NCBI RefSeq assembly: GCF_000276665.1 | Contig: NW_004955477.1 | Span: forward strand, 5,083,309 to 5,147,308 | Reading direction: 5' to 3' | DNA length: 64,000 bases | Source: Chinchilla lanigera | Lineage: Eukaryota > Chordata > Mammalia > Rodentia > Chinchillidae | In this document: positions 48,500 through 60,149 of the stretch, piece by piece | How the letters are laid out: each line of letters starts with the position of its first letter | Numbering within the stretch: position 1 is the stretch's first letter | Position numbers and translations under genes: made by a program | The notes under the pieces: generated by a model | Database searches by the model: none | Told to the model about the DNA's origin: nothing | The model's input: the letters and a program-made list of their open reading frames with translations, nothing else

Positions 48500-48640
48500 A
48501 ATCCATCCACCCATCCGCTCGTTCTTCATTTGTTCCTACTAAGCATGTGCCTTTTGCCAGGTGCTGAGTGGGCACTGAGGCCACTTGGAAAACAACATGA
48601 CCACTGCCTTTGGGATCCTTACCATTTGTACAGTCTGGAG
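48500..48640 (+). mobile_element. Possible old MIR/LINE2-class remnant
   Basis: Only a general match (tactaagcatgtgccttttgccaggtgctgagtgggcact-type order, then a block ending gtacagtctgg). Confidence 0.35.
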
Positions 48641-48879
48641 GGCTTTCCTAACTCTAAGCCAACTCCACCAGCGCCTGGCATGGATACAGTTATCAGTGAA
48701 GCCCATTTGCACCCCACCATCCCTCCAACTGCCTGCATGAAAATTGACTGCGATCTTGCTTTGTGGAGCTCAGCAGGAGCCCTTCATTTGGGTCTAGTAG
48801 GATATCCTGTCCCCCGTCCAATTGCGTGACTTGGCTTCTGGTCCTTTTTGTATTCCTCTGCTCCTGAAAGGCAACTGTT

Positions 48880-49560
48880 ATGCAGACACTTCTAATATGA
48901 TTTTTTTTATTTATGTGCTTCAGTTTGACATTTATTGGAAATAACTTATGAATTATATTGGATAATAGATATTCTTACCTAAAAGTTAGTCTCTGTTTCT
49001 TTTTGCCTAGTTAGCTAATTGATTTATCTTCAAGTGGACTTGGGGGAATAGCTAGGTTTTTAATCCCATCAAGTGTAAACGGCAGGATGTTATTTATGTG
49101 TTGCCCGGCTGGTTTTATGTAAGCGATGCCACTCTCATGCATCGAGCCTGAGCATCATCTGATCTTTGTTTACTGCATTGATTATGGTTTTTATTTGATC
49201 TTTCCTTTAGTTTTCCACATGCAACTTGCATTCTGCGTTATTTGTTTTTTGTCCCGGCTTTTTAAAAAATTTATAGAGGCTCTAAATTATAGAATCTATC
49301 TCTCAGCACTGCTCTTTCTCAGTTGACAGTTCATTAAAAAGTTTTTGTTCGGCCTTCATATGATTTCAGCATGCCATGTTTTTTTAAAAAGTCATTTTGA
49401 CAAATATCTTTATTTAACTAACCGAAATTGCTCCAGAGCTTAATTAGAAGTAGCATATTGCAACTGTTTGGGTGCTATCTTGAGGCCAAATAATTACTCT
49501 GTAATAATAATGCATATTCTAGTAAAGTTGTCAGTACTGTCATAGAAGGCTAGAAACTGT
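48880..49560. other. AT-rich, repeat-free stretch; candidate conserved non-coding DNA
   Basis: No recognisable repeat. Many TAAT/ATTA homeodomain-type cores and unbroken complex sequence, especially 48955-49210 and 49370-49520. The suggestion of conservation is a judgement from appearance only. Confidence 0.3.
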
Positions 49561-49912
49561 CTTCTTAGAGCTCATAAGGACCCTAGAGTACTTTTGTAAA
49601 CAGCCAAGTCCTAAAGCTCAAGGAATAAAATTAAAAATTGTGCTGGTCATAAGCTCGGTGCTCTTGAGTTTCATGGGAGCCCGCCCTTGTAATAACAGGA
49701 AGTTGCTGTGTTCCCCTGGCGGGTGGGGCAGGCAGTGTGATTCCTGGAGATAGTGCAGTGCATATCTCAGGGGCTCTCTGCACACAGTTGCCGAGGGGGT
49801 AAAGCAGACCTTCTCTCTGGCTTCATGTTCTTTACTTGCAAGGGTTGAACATGTCCTGGTAGATCCCAGCCCAGCCCAAGACTATAAGACTGACCAGAGT
49901 TGCCAGTCCTCA

Positions 49913-49914
<2 letters not shown>

Positions 49915-49954
<40 letters not shown>
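49915..49954. repeat. (TA)n microsatellite, 20 units
   Basis: A pure alternating TA run. Confidence 0.97.
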
Positions 49955-49955
<1 letters not shown>

Positions 49956-50559
49956 CATGTCCTGAATTCTGTCCTGGGTCTTACATTAGTTTGTCAGAAT
50001 GCCCAGCTGTACTTTGTCCTTTATTTAAAAAAAATAGTCAATTACAAAATTCAACCAGAGCTGTTTTTCAAATTTAATTGAGTGACCTATATTTACAAAA
50101 CCTAGCAGTCCCAGCTGATGGATGCTGCTGCCCAATCTTTAATGGACAAAACAATGATCTCCATGACCCTCCATTAAGAGTTACTTAAAAACACTAATTC
50201 CTCCACTGTGGTTATATTTTAAATGTCTCCAGGGAAGAGCTCTGCAACTTCTGTAACTGAGACAGCAAATTGCAGCTTGAGCCATGTGACCCACCTGTGT
50301 GGGTCCTACCTCCCGCTGAAGGGCTTCTCCATGAAGTCTGCAGATCCTTTTTCTTAGAGCTGTGTGCAGAAGGAGTGTGAGAGAAACTGCAGTGACAGTA
50401 GGTCTTGGTGGGAGATGCCTGAGGCCAGTGCTGGTAGAGTCCTCTTTACACCCCCAGGTGGGAATCCCTTCTTTTCTCCTCCCAGGGTCACTGCCCGGTA
50501 GCAGCTCTGGGATGGCAGAACATAGCCAACTTCTTTAGGCATGCTTAGCTAAAGAGATT

Positions 50560-50960
50560 ATGTTGTCAGATAGCAGAAGTTACCACTAAGTAACCTAGAT
50601 TCGCCTTACACTCCAGGCTGCTTCCTGCTGTCTAACTAGGGAAGTGTAATTAAGTTTATTATCGGTGACCTAATGGTAATTCTTCTTGCATGCTTGCCTT
50701 GTGCAAAGGAGAGGCTGATTCACAATGAAGTAGCTGGACTGAGCTACTTTATTATTGTTAACACTTTCAAAGATTATAAAACAAAGCTACTGAGTGAACA
50801 AGCTTGAGACAGTACTCTCGCGTCATTTTGTGACAGCCCAAATTGCATATTTCATTGTAGAAAATTAATGTCAACGTATTGAGGAATGTTATTAGAATTG
50901 TATATAATCAGTGAATCAAATAATTAAAACCCCTGCTAAAATTGTTGTCAGATCACTGTC
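50560..50960. other. AT-rich, repeat-free stretch; candidate conserved non-coding DNA
   Basis: Complex sequence without recognisable repeats, about 570-970 bp upstream of a DOCK1 exon. Conservation is inferred, not shown. Confidence 0.3.
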
Positions 50961-51528
50961 CTATCAACTAAACCTTTAAATTTTCTTTTAAGAAGTATAG
51001 TGTGATCAAAATTAACATGTGGAGTATATGGGTCAGTGATGCTAAAGTAAGCCATATTTCCAAGCATAGTAATACTGAAACAAAACATTCCAAACCCACA
51101 AGCTTGTAGGTTAAGAGTGCTTTCAAATCCATAACTTTAAAAGTCCAGCTAAGCAAAGCTAATTTAACAATATGACATTAAGACATTTCAATGTTAGGGC
51201 AGGATTCTATTTGTACATTTTCTTTCCTTTTTTTAAAGTAGATTTTTTTTTAGTGATACATTCCTTTTTTTTGTGATACATTTCAAATGTTACTTTCAGG
51301 TGCTATTATTTTGGTCAGTTTTCTTCATTTTGCATGTGTTGATTTCCATGATTAATTTGGAGAATATGTGCATCTAATTCTATGAGTTTCTCGTAAGAAA
51401 AACCTCCCAACTTCATACAGGACAGGAGACTTAGCTTGATCCAAAAACCCCAGACAGTCTAGGGTTGTTAGCTAATTGAAATGCCAGAGTCTAATGTATA
51501 ATTATGTTATTTTCTCTTGATCTTTCAG

Positions 51529-51607
51529 AGTCTTCCTGAGAGCGATTAATCAGTATGCAGATATGCTGAACAAGAAATTTTTGGATCAAGCCAATTTTGA
51601 GCTACAG
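51529..51607 (+). CDS. DOCK1: DOCK1 internal coding exon (first of three in window)
   Basis: The 79-bp exon reads, after one leading base that completes a split codon, as 26 codons beginning VFLRAINQYADMLNKK and ending FELQ. DOCK1 is a Rac exchange factor that partners ELMO in engulfment, migration and myoblast fusion. From memory of human DOCK1 this piece lies near residues 990-1016, in the helical region between DHR-1 (membrane lipid binding) and DHR-2 (Rac exchange). The acceptor is a pyrimidine-rich tract ending tctttcag and the donor is CAG|gtaaga. A plausible branch site, ctaat, lies at 51491-51495. The upstream intron is phase 2 and the downstream one phase 0. Paralogues DOCK2 and DOCK5 differ at several positions as I remember them, so DOCK1 is preferred. 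The exon is too short to appear as an independent reading frame. Confidence 0.93.
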
Positions 51608-52101
51608 GTAAGACAAGAGACAGACACATCCTTTGTAGAGGAATCATGGGAAAACAAATGGCCACTGAGCACTAGTAGTTTATTTCTAATCTTCTAATTT
51701 AATTGGTCTCCCATCCGATGTGTAGAAATGGAATTTACAATGTGTGTTATTGGAACCAAGGAGTGAAAATGATGCCTACAGGGCGTTTGCTCAAGTTAGC
51801 AAGTTAGGAGATGGAGCTATTTCATAGAGAAACTACCGAATCAGAGTGACAAGGAGGGACTCTCCAAGCAGGGAAGCTACTTGACCCAGTGTGTGAGGCT
51901 GCTAAGCTTGTCTCAGTCCTAAGGCGTGCAGAGTAAGGGGTCAGTGGAGAAGCTGGCTTGCTTCCCTGAGCTCAGCTTGCTTTTGGAACTGTTTTGCCCT
52001 GATAACTCTCCTGGCTTTGTGCCACTTGTAATGTCCCCAGACCCAAAATCATGATCAGGTGGTTCATCAGTTTCAGAAATGACTCTTCAGTGCATGCAAA
52101 G

Positions 52102-52120
52102 TGCATGTGTGTGTGTGTTT

Positions 52121-52169
<49 letters not shown>
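52102..52169. repeat. (GT)n microsatellite
   Basis: A GT run with two TT interruptions near its 5' end. Confidence 0.96.
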
Positions 52170-53620
52170 GTCTTCATAATGATTGATTTTGCCTGGCATG
52201 GTTTTTATGCACTGCACATCTGGGATATGTGGCTCCTGGTTCATTGCACTCTGGAGGCATACCTACTAATAATGATTTTATTTGTCATTGTTATTACCTA
52301 GAATATTTTACTGAAGTTTGCAAATAAAAAGGAATCATCCACATGCTGATAGTATTTTTGTTTCCTGGGTAGGATTGTTCTCTGAGAAGGAACTTTTTCC
52401 CACAAATTTTGTCCATAGGTTCTTCTTTCCCAGTGATTTAAAGTGCTATTATTAGCATAATTGCAAGAATACATGTGTGTCTCTTCTGTTTTCTGTGTTA
52501 TTTCCTTAGTGGCTTCACTTTCCTGCTTTATGCCAGCTAGTAGAGTCAGTATTTCTCTGTTAGTTTTGTACTACAAAATTATCTTGGCCAGTTTTGTGTG
52601 TTTTCTCTTTCATGTGAAGTTTAAAATCGAGTAATTGGGTTTCTTTTTTAAAAATGTGTCACATATTTTAACTGGAATTCAACTACACTTATAAATAAAC
52701 CCTGGAGGAAATCTTATACTATTAAGAGACTACTACATTATTTCTTATTGTTTGTAGAGGGTTTGGTGAGAGTCATGGTCACACCATGAGTGCTTCTGGC
52801 TCTATAATAACGCTGGTCCTATAAATGAAAAGAAGGAATAAGGAGTTAGTGACACTGTTGTTTAAAAAGAAGCATTCATGTGTTGTTGCTGGTGTTGTTT
52901 TCAAAGGCATCATGTATAAATTAAAATATGTTCTGGCACCATGAAGATGTGGCTGTCATCCTATGTGTGACACTGGGATTCTCAAAAAATGCAACCAACA
53001 CTGGCCAGTGATTGCCTGTGTGTTGGCAATCACATATGTTGGAAAACATAGGTGAAAAGTATTAGCTCCAAAACCAAAAGTGAAAGTACAACTTGTATTT
53101 TCTGGAGTGGAGTCACCCAATTTACAAAAGAGAAAGTACTTCTCTGGAAAGTGATGGAGTATGGTCTGTGAGGTTCAGGGCACCTGGCCAGCTTCAACTG
53201 TTATCTGTAGTTTTAGGGAATTCTTAGTCTCCTCTGTGGGATGAGGCTACAGCACCTTCCTAGTGGTTCTGTAGGGGTGAAAAGCACTGGTGTGTTGCAG
53301 TAGAGAGTACTAGTTGCTGATCAGGGTTGGATAAATGGAGTCCAACACACCCCTATATCTTGTAAAAGCTCTTAAATTTTCATGTTCCTCACAGGTAGTT
53401 AAATATAGACCCAATAATATTATCAACTTATTTTTATATAATTTTTTGCAACTGTCTCATTTGATTATCATCCTTGGTTAGTAAATGAGAAAGCTGACAC
53501 AAATTTCTTTTAAATGACATTTTGTCACATATAGTTCATAAACCCTTGAGATAAGAAGTATTGGATCTTTGTACGTCTTCCTGAATTGTTTAGTTGTAAT
53601 TTTTTGGTATAATAAAGAAA

Positions 53621-53712
53621 TTATAGGGCAGTGGTGGCAAAGTTATGGCATGCATGCCCCAGTGGGCTGTTTGTATCATTGAAAGCTCTAAAAGGTTCCC
53701 CATCATTGTCAT
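53621..53712. mobile_element. Possible DNA transposon end (hAT-like)
   Basis: cagtggtggcaaagttatgg and catgcatgccccagtgggct resemble the end of a hAT family. Only the end is recognisable. Confidence 0.3.
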
Positions 53713-53713
53713 A

Positions 53714-53810
53714 GGGGCTGGAATGTAGTTTAGTGGTAGAGTACTTGCCTACCATGCCCAGGTTGTGGGTTTGATCCCCAGAACCACCACCAAAAAAAAA
53801 AAAAAAAAAA
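53714..53810 (+). mobile_element. ID-related SINE
   Basis: ggggctggaatgtagtttag, tggtagagtacttgcctacc, gggtttgatccccag, then about 19 A. It is more tRNA-like than the main ID group here (tggtagag and gatcccca), so it is probably a different, older subfamily. Confidence 0.82.
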
Positions 53811-53881
53811 CAAGTCCACATAAATAATTGAAATCTGTCCTATTCTTCAGTAAGGGTCTCCATGATATGACAGTAAGACAT

Positions 53882-54145
53882 GATATTCACTGCGTGTTTA
53901 TCACATGCTCTGTGCCACTGTACCTACATACTCCACCTGTGCATACCTATGGATATGGCTATGTATTTCTGTGATCCTTCCTTCCAGCAAGCCTCTAAGA
54001 TGCTGTTGAAATTCCAGTTTTCTCATTGAGGAAACTGAGGCACTGAGAGGGCTTAAATTAATTGCCCTTGTGGACTGCAGAGCCAGGATTTGAGTATGTA
54101 CACCTCGACCCTGGAGGCCCATGCTTACCCCTCAACCACACTGTA
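53882..54145 (+). mobile_element. MIR SINE, nearly full length
   Basis: cgtgtttatcacatgctctg, cagttttctcattgaggaaa, ctgaggcactgagagggctt, cagagccaggatttgagtat and a tgcttacccctcaaccacac end follow MIR in order. Confidence 0.82.
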
Positions 54146-54285
54146 GGGACTGGCTAGTAGTTCTTCGTTTTAAAAAAAATTTTTTTTAGAAGTATGTGTT
54201 AAACAGATGATAAATGTCCCAGACCCTTTTTTGAGATCATGTATTAAGCTATTCCTTAACTATGCATCTCCGTTTCAATTTTTAG

Positions 54286-54386
54286 CTGTGGAACAACTAC
54301 TTTCACCTGGCTGTTGCTTTCCTCACTCAAGAGTCCTTGCAGCTGGAGAATTTTTCAAGCGCTAAGAGAGCCAAAATCCTTAACAA
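54286..54386 (+). CDS. DOCK1: DOCK1 internal coding exon (second of three)
   Basis: The 101-bp exon starts in phase 0, directly continuing the previous exon, and gives 33 codons plus two bases. It begins [20 protein letters not shown], continues [13 protein letters not shown], and ends with AA of a split lysine codon. The [12 protein letters not shown] stretch is strongly conserved in the DOCK-A group (DOCK1, DOCK2, DOCK5). The [13 protein letters not shown] part fits DOCK1 as I remember it, whereas DOCK2 is remembered as diverging there. The acceptor is a T-rich tract ending tttttag and the donor is AACAA|gtaagc. No stop or frameshift interrupts it. The 2678-bp intron before it (51608-54285) carries a GT microsatellite, an ID-like SINE and a MIR. 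Confidence 0.95.
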
Positions 54387-55333
54387 GTAAGCCCTCATCC
54401 AGCTCTAAACCTGCAGGAGCCTCCAGCTATATTAGCATAATTTTCATGTCATCTCTAAGCCAACTAGGTACAAATTGAGATGTAATCACAGTGTAATGAA
54501 AGGGTGGTTTTAAATCCTGAGTTGGGATTGCCTTTTCTAGCCCATGAATCTAAAATTGCAGGATTCATCCTGGTAGGTTCAACATCAATCCAATCCAATC
54601 CAATTAGCACAACACAAAATTTGAGTTTCTAGAAATAATGACTTTTTCTGTGCACTGTGCTGATGTCATTCCACATGTGGTTTACTTTGTTGCTTAATTC
54701 TCCAGTTTTGCTTCTTAAAAGGAGGCTTCTGATGAAAGCCCTTGGCACTGTTGGGATTGTCCAACAACTCGCAGTGGACTTTAAGTTATTAGTGGTTTCC
54801 TTCTTGGCAGCAAACAACCCCTGTCTTCTTCCAGGTAGGAAATTTAAGTGAACTGAATGGATCCCTGTGTCAATACACGCAAACCTCACTGTAACTCCAT
54901 GAAGGCCAAGGTCCTTGCCAGGTTCCTTTGGCCGTATCTGCCCAGTCTGCATCTTGCACTGCTCCTGCTCCATTATCAAGGAAAACAGTTGTTTTCGAGT
55001 CCTGCCAATATCTGGGTGTCCTGAGGCCTAACCTCTTCTGTTTTTGCCTCTGTTTCACTAATTTTCCACTGCTATCAGTGTTCCTTTCATGAATACTCTT
55101 GTTAAGAGTTCTGAACTGACACTACTATTGCCAGATCCTTGTATTTTTAATTCCTGTGCAACACCCTAGCTGCACCAAGGCTTTGATGAGTCCCTGCCAT
55201 TTCCTGAGGTTAGGGAGGAAGCTTCAGAAAATGGCAATTGTTCAACATTCTTTATTTTTTTCTGAGTGTTTATCTTCCCTGCAGGGCAAATGGAAAGCAC
55301 ATTGGCCTTGGAGAGTAAGATGTATTTGAGCAA

Positions 55334-55560
55334 GTAATTTACTGAGCTTATACTATGTGCCATTAATCTTCTAAGCACTTTGCATGCATTTTTTCATATA
55401 TATTCACTAAAAAGCAAAGCTACTCATTAATCCCTCTCATCATCTATATTTTCCAAATGAGTGTGGTTAACTTCAGGGTGCTCAAATAACTGGCCAGAGT
55501 GATTTCTGAGTCAAGTAACTGACCGAAGCAGATTCCCAAGTCCAGGCAGCTGAGACCCCA
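55334..55560 (+). mobile_element. MIR SINE
   Basis: tactgagcttatactatgtg, ttctaagcactttgcatgca, ccaaatgagtgtggttaact then a diverged 3' half. Confidence 0.7.
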
Positions 55561-55599
55561 AGGTGTTAACTTACGATCCTCTTAGGACCTGCAAGCATT

Positions 55600-57180
55600 T
55601 GATCTATACCTGTCTAATTGAATGTCAGCCTTCACCTGGCCAGCTTTCCTTCATGCTCCTCCCCCAAGCTGGGTAACTGCATTCTCGGAGCTGTGATGTA
55701 GGCAGTGGACGTTATACAGAAGATACAAATGTGCCTGCCAAGCCACCTACAATGGAGACTGAGTGGGTTCTGCCCATGACTGCTGGCCCAGTTCACCTCC
55801 TCGGAGCCTACGCAGAACTTTTTCACTTACCTTGACCCACAGCACCCAGAAATAGACTTTTCCAGGCTGAACCTTCTGCAGACTGAGCCAACATGGAGCT
55901 TTTGCTTCTTCACATTCATATGTCCTCAGGCCCAGGATGAAAATGAGGGCTGACTGCTTATGACCCTCACTGTCTTTGCTTCTGTGCTCTGCAGTGGAAA
56001 TTGCTGTTGTAGAAGTACTCGTCACCAGTACACATTAAGCACCACACAGTGTAGCTCACACAGGGTTGTGAGAGCTACAGGCCCTTTTATCCATCCCACA
56101 GAAGGAAAGCTCAGCCTCAGCTGGGGATCGCTACCCACATAGGCTCTGCTCACTGAAGGGTGACATCAAGATCTCAGTTTAGCACTGACTCCCGAACCCA
56201 TTTGTTGCCAACCACCTGCTCTTCCTACTTGTGGAGGTGTCCACGGGAGAAAAGAGGTGCATTATAACTGGAGGACCTCCCTAAAAGACCTGGTAAACCA
56301 CTTAGATGCAGAACACTCTCCAGGCCAGGCTAGGAGCCTATGCAGTGGGCCCACCTCCTACTGCTGTACCAACAGCCTAAGCCAAAGTAGTATCAGCAGA
56401 TGCACTGACCATGCAGTGCCCCTCCTTGGCCAACAGAGAAAATGTTCACTTCCCAGATGGTGATGTAGATTCAGAGCCTTCAAAGCCAAAGAAAACTAAG
56501 TCAGCCAGCTGGCGTCTGCCTTTCCAGAGCTGGCCAGCCTACTGTGTGGTCAGGTGTAGTCCTGGTACTAAGGATAGAGACAGAAGGAATAAATTTCATG
56601 ATGAAGACATTTATAGTTTAGTGAGGAAAGTAGAAAAGTAAAAATAAGGAGTGGAGTGGAGTAGAAGTGGGTGGTGACCAGGCCTTTGGCGGCTGGGAAA
56701 TGGGCTTAGAACACTCAGCCTGGGGAGCCACCAGCCTGCTGGGAGAGAACACTTCATGGCTGGGAGAGGAAGGAAGCTCAGAGGTCTGCCACTTGACTAA
56801 CTGGAGGGAACAGCCAGACCACAAGGGGATATCACATGCAAAAGGGCATGGCCCCGTGTACAAGTAAAGAGATGCTCTGAGTTACAGAAGCTTAAGGGGG
56901 CAGTAGTGTCTAGGGACGTTGGTCTTGGGGAAGGGAAGGATAGACAGGGGATATGGGGACTGATCCCATGAGTTGGAGCCACTAGCTCCACATGCTGGAT
57001 TTACATGTGCAGCTCAGAGGAGCATGTCACACTCACTTAACTTAGTCCTTTTATAACCTCAGGACTGTGTCCATGTGCCCTGTATGCTACTGTCGGAGTC
57101 ATGAATCCAACCATGGTCATCTGAGTGGCCATCCTCTACCCTTTCCAGCCTAGCTCTCTCTTTGTTCCTATCAATCAGAT
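55600..57180. other. Unique intronic sequence, nothing recognised
   Basis: Short open frames only. No repeat is identified. Confidence 0.4.
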
Positions 57181-57183
57181 CAC

Positions 57184-57271
57184 TTTTTTTTTTTTTGGGT
57201 ACCAGAAATCGAACTCAGGACCTTGTGCTTGCCAGATAGGCACTTGTGCCGCTGAGCTATATCCCCAGCCC
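57184..57271 (-). mobile_element. ID-type SINE
   Basis: The minus strand reads gctggggatatagctcagcg, a core with tctggcaagcacaagg, cgatttctggtaccc and an A tail. No clear target-site duplication was found. Confidence 0.9.
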
Positions 57272-57279
57272 ATGAGGCA

Positions 57280-57980
57280 GCTCCTTCCTTCTGCATGATT
57301 GTACCACTGTGACTCACAACTGTAGAAAATTCTCACATCAGAAGACCTGCTTGTTTACCCCTCATGTTTAGTGCTCTATCCTCCTGATGATAGAGATCAA
57401 GGGACATTTAGGATACCCATTCTTGCAACATGCCCCAAAAGTGCCTGCAAGTAACATGAAAGAATGGGCCATACCACACAGAGCTGATTAGATCAAGCAC
57501 ATTTTAGTACAAGATTTGCCAGTGAACCACAAAATAAATAACCCCTAGGAATCAAAGTCTATAATAAGAAAACATAGCTGGCTCAACCTTCAGACATCCT
57601 TGTTGCTGAGGACTCAACAGGAATAACAGTCATACGCAGAATGCTCAATCTGGCTGTCACTCTTCCCTCCCACCCACCCCCAGGCCTTTTATATTACTGG
57701 GGCTCAGGAAATATGAATAAAATATGGAAGAGTTCACTTTTGATTAGCAGCCAACTTGATAATTTTAGTATGCACACTACTATTTGTCCTCCTGTAGGAC
57801 AATATGGCCAAGGTGTGTTTATCTTCAGGATTTAGTTCCAGAAGACAAGAGGAAGGTTCATAAATTGGGGCTCCAGCCTGGCTGAGCTGAAGGTACCCAT
57901 TTAGAATGTCCAGTGCAAGAAGGTAAAAGTTCAGTGACAAAATTCTAGCCCTGTATCTGAACCATGGACAGATATCATTC
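57280..57980. other. Unique intronic sequence, nothing recognised
   Basis: No repeat or gene is identified. Confidence 0.4.
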
Positions 57981-57981
57981 T

Positions 57982-57983
57982 CA

Positions 57984-58024
<41 letters not shown>
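57982..58024. repeat. (CA)n microsatellite
   Basis: A CA run with one TA interruption. Confidence 0.96.
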
Positions 58025-58028
<4 letters not shown>

Positions 58029-58139
58029 CCTCCCCATGAGTACCTAGGCTATTTTCCTGTTTGAAAAAATTCTGTTAAAGTCCACCACATAAAAACATCT
58101 CCATTTCACCAAACACTGAGGTCCCAAATGCCTGGGTGT

Positions 58140-58350
58140 TAAGTTAAACTGTAGGCATGACATTTTATGGAAACTGAAAATGTGCTGTGACAAGCCCTAT
58201 TTTGCAATGTGACCTAATCAGAAGCTGTGATTCTATATTACAGATCATAACAGGAAATGTGATCAATTTAATTTGTGTTTGTGCTAATTATTTTTTCAAG
58301 AGGCTTAAATTATTCAAAACAAATTCACTTTAGGAATTAGAAGGGGACCT
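58140..58350. other. AT-rich, repeat-free stretch; candidate conserved non-coding DNA
   Basis: Complex sequence without a recognisable repeat. Conservation is a guess from appearance. Confidence 0.25.
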
Positions 58351-58769
58351 AGGGAGACAGACTTCATAAGCAGTAACTCTGGGCCAACTTCATGTTGGCA
58401 AAACTAATTAAGTGTCCCACATGCATTGGTAGTGACGTGTCTGGTGGAGGATGGTAAAGCTGGATGCAGACAGGTCAGCCCTGTAGCTAGCAAGGTTTAT
58501 TGCTGTTGGTCCCATCTGGGTCCCATCTCCATTCACCTCCCCAAGAAACTACCATCTTTCCCATTAAAACAAAAATGCTTCTCTCAGCATATTAGATCCT
58601 CCTTCTCTCTCTCTCTTCTTTTCTTCCTCTTATTTCCTCACCTTCCATCACTTGCCTAAACTATGGGCCCCATATTCCTCAGTTCCCCTGGCCAGGGGAA
58701 ATGGCACTGTGTATTATCCTCTTTGCTGTTTCCAAGTACCTCAAAACTGTTGTCATTTTCTTTCTCTAT

Positions 58770-59228
58770 CTTAGTCCATTCTGTATTGCTATAACAAAGT
58801 ACCTTGGCCTGTGTACTTTATAAAGAAAAGAGGCACATTTTGGCCCATGGTCTTGGAGGTGAGAAATTATACATGTAGCACCAGCATTTGCTTGGCTTCT
58901 GGTGAGGGTCTTGTGCTGCACGGTGTAAAAGAGGAGAGGGAAAAGGAGCTGGGGTGCTTGTGTGAGAGAAACAGAGGCTGACTTGCATTCTGACAGCCTC
59001 CACTCTCAGAAATGAATCCAGTCCTGAGAGACCTCACTCTGTCCCAGGAGACCACTCCCTTGGGACTTAATGCAGTCTTTTGATAGACTTTAATTCATTG
59101 CTGAGAGTGGTGTTCCCATGACCTGCTCACATCCACTGGACCTTGTGAAGGCTCCTCCTCCCCTCAGTTCCACTGGAGAATGAGCTTCAACATGTGAACA
59201 TTTGGGGCCAGACCACACCCAAACCGCA
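58770..59228 (-). mobile_element. MaLR-type LTR (MST/MT-like), reverse orientation
   Basis: The + strand begins cttagtccattctgtattgc, tataacaaagtaccttggcc, tgtactttataaagaaaaga and ends gagcttcaacatgtgaacat, ttggggccagaccacaccca. This is the reverse complement of a MaLR LTR with its usual gaattcaacatg-like 5' region. Confidence 0.83.
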
Positions 59229-59378
59229 GCTCTCCACCTTTGAGCACTCTCCTTTCTTCACTCCCAGCACTCCATGCTGGATTTTCCTTCTTGCCCTTTA
59301 GTTTATTTCCTGGCCAAGTTTATACCCCTCCATCCAAATATGAAGGGATGGGCTCCTCAAGCCTCAATCGTAGGTCTC

Positions 59379-59418
59379 ATTCTATTCTCTCTCCTGAAGA
59401 AAGGAGAGAGAATAGAAT
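59379..59418. repeat. Perfect 17-bp inverted repeat, 6-nt loop
   Basis: attctattctctctcct (59379-59395) and its exact reverse complement (59402-59418) flank gaagaa. It lies in the 250 bp between two LTR remnants. Confidence 0.97.
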
Positions 59419-59475
59419 TTTTCAGACTCTGTGTCCTGACCTTTTACTGAGTGAAGATATTAACCGAATGATCAC

Positions 59476-59878
59476 TGTATTAATCTAGGTACATCTGTCA
59501 TAACAATAAACACAAGTGAGTGGCTTGAAACCACAAAAATTGGTTGTCTCACAGCTGTGGAATCAGAAGTCTGACATCAGGATGTTCACAGGTTGAGTTC
59601 TTCTGGGGGTTCCTAGGGAGAATCTTCCAGGTCACCCCTCCACTTTCCGGGGGCTATCCCCAGTTGTTGGTGTTCTTTGACTCGTGGCTGTATAATTACA
59701 ATCTGCTCCACCTTCTGATCAGATTCTCTCTTGTTTTTTCCTGTGTGTCTATATCTGAAATTCCCCTTCTTCATAAGGGCTCTAGCCATTGGATTTGGGG
59801 CCCATCCTACTCTAGTGGGACCTCATCTCAACCAGTTACATCTACATAGCTCTGTCTGCAAGGTCACACTCACAGGTG
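59476..59878 (-). mobile_element. MLT1-type LTR, reverse orientation, diverged
   Basis: tgtattaatctaggtacatc, ccacaaaaattggttgtctc, acagctgtggaatcagaagt, and ccttcttcataagggctcta, ggacctcatctcaaccagtt follow the reverse complement of an old MLT-class LTR. Confidence 0.65.
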
Positions 59879-60149
59879 ATATATATATGTTTATGTGATT
59901 ATTGGATTAATGTCTGTCTCTCTTGCTGTGTTGATAGTCCCCTGTGGTCTGTGAGTCTTATCTGAAAGACTCATCAAATGCTCACTAAATGAATTGGTCT
60001 AAATGACCATTGCAACCTTGAGGGGGATACTGTGATGAGGTGCAGTCTGAGATCCTAAAGGAAGAAACTAACCTGACTCAGATGCTTGCTGAGATACACA
60101 GAGGCATCGTCTCTTTATCTTTCAGAAAAGCCTGAGAGATGACCATCAC

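Larger units (their letters stand above)
1..51528 (+). other. DOCK1: Large DOCK1 intron (3' 51.5 kb visible)
   Basis: No exon of DOCK1 or of another gene is recognisable upstream of the first DOCK1 exon, so this stretch is taken as the 3' part of one large phase-2 intron. In humans INSYN2A (FAM196A) is nested antisense within a DOCK1 intron. I looked for its long coding exon on the minus strand and saw no suitable reading frame; short or untranslated exons cannot be excluded. No open frame here exceeds about 160 codons, and none resembles a known protein. The individual repeats inside are listed separately. Confidence 0.75.
51608..54285 (+). other. DOCK1: DOCK1 intron, 2678 bp, phase 0
   Basis: It is bounded by gtaaga and tttttag splice sites and lies between two in-frame DOCK1 exons. 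It contains a GT microsatellite, an old ID-like SINE and a MIR. Nothing else is recognised. Confidence 0.9.

Noticed and set aside
1..51528. INSYN2A (FAM196A), nested antisense in a DOCK1 intron in humans
   Set aside because: No long minus-strand frame compatible with its main coding exon is present. It may lie in another intron or outside the window.
59379..59418. microRNA precursor
   Set aside because: The whole hairpin is only 40 nt, and flanks do not extend the pairing, so it is too short for normal processing.
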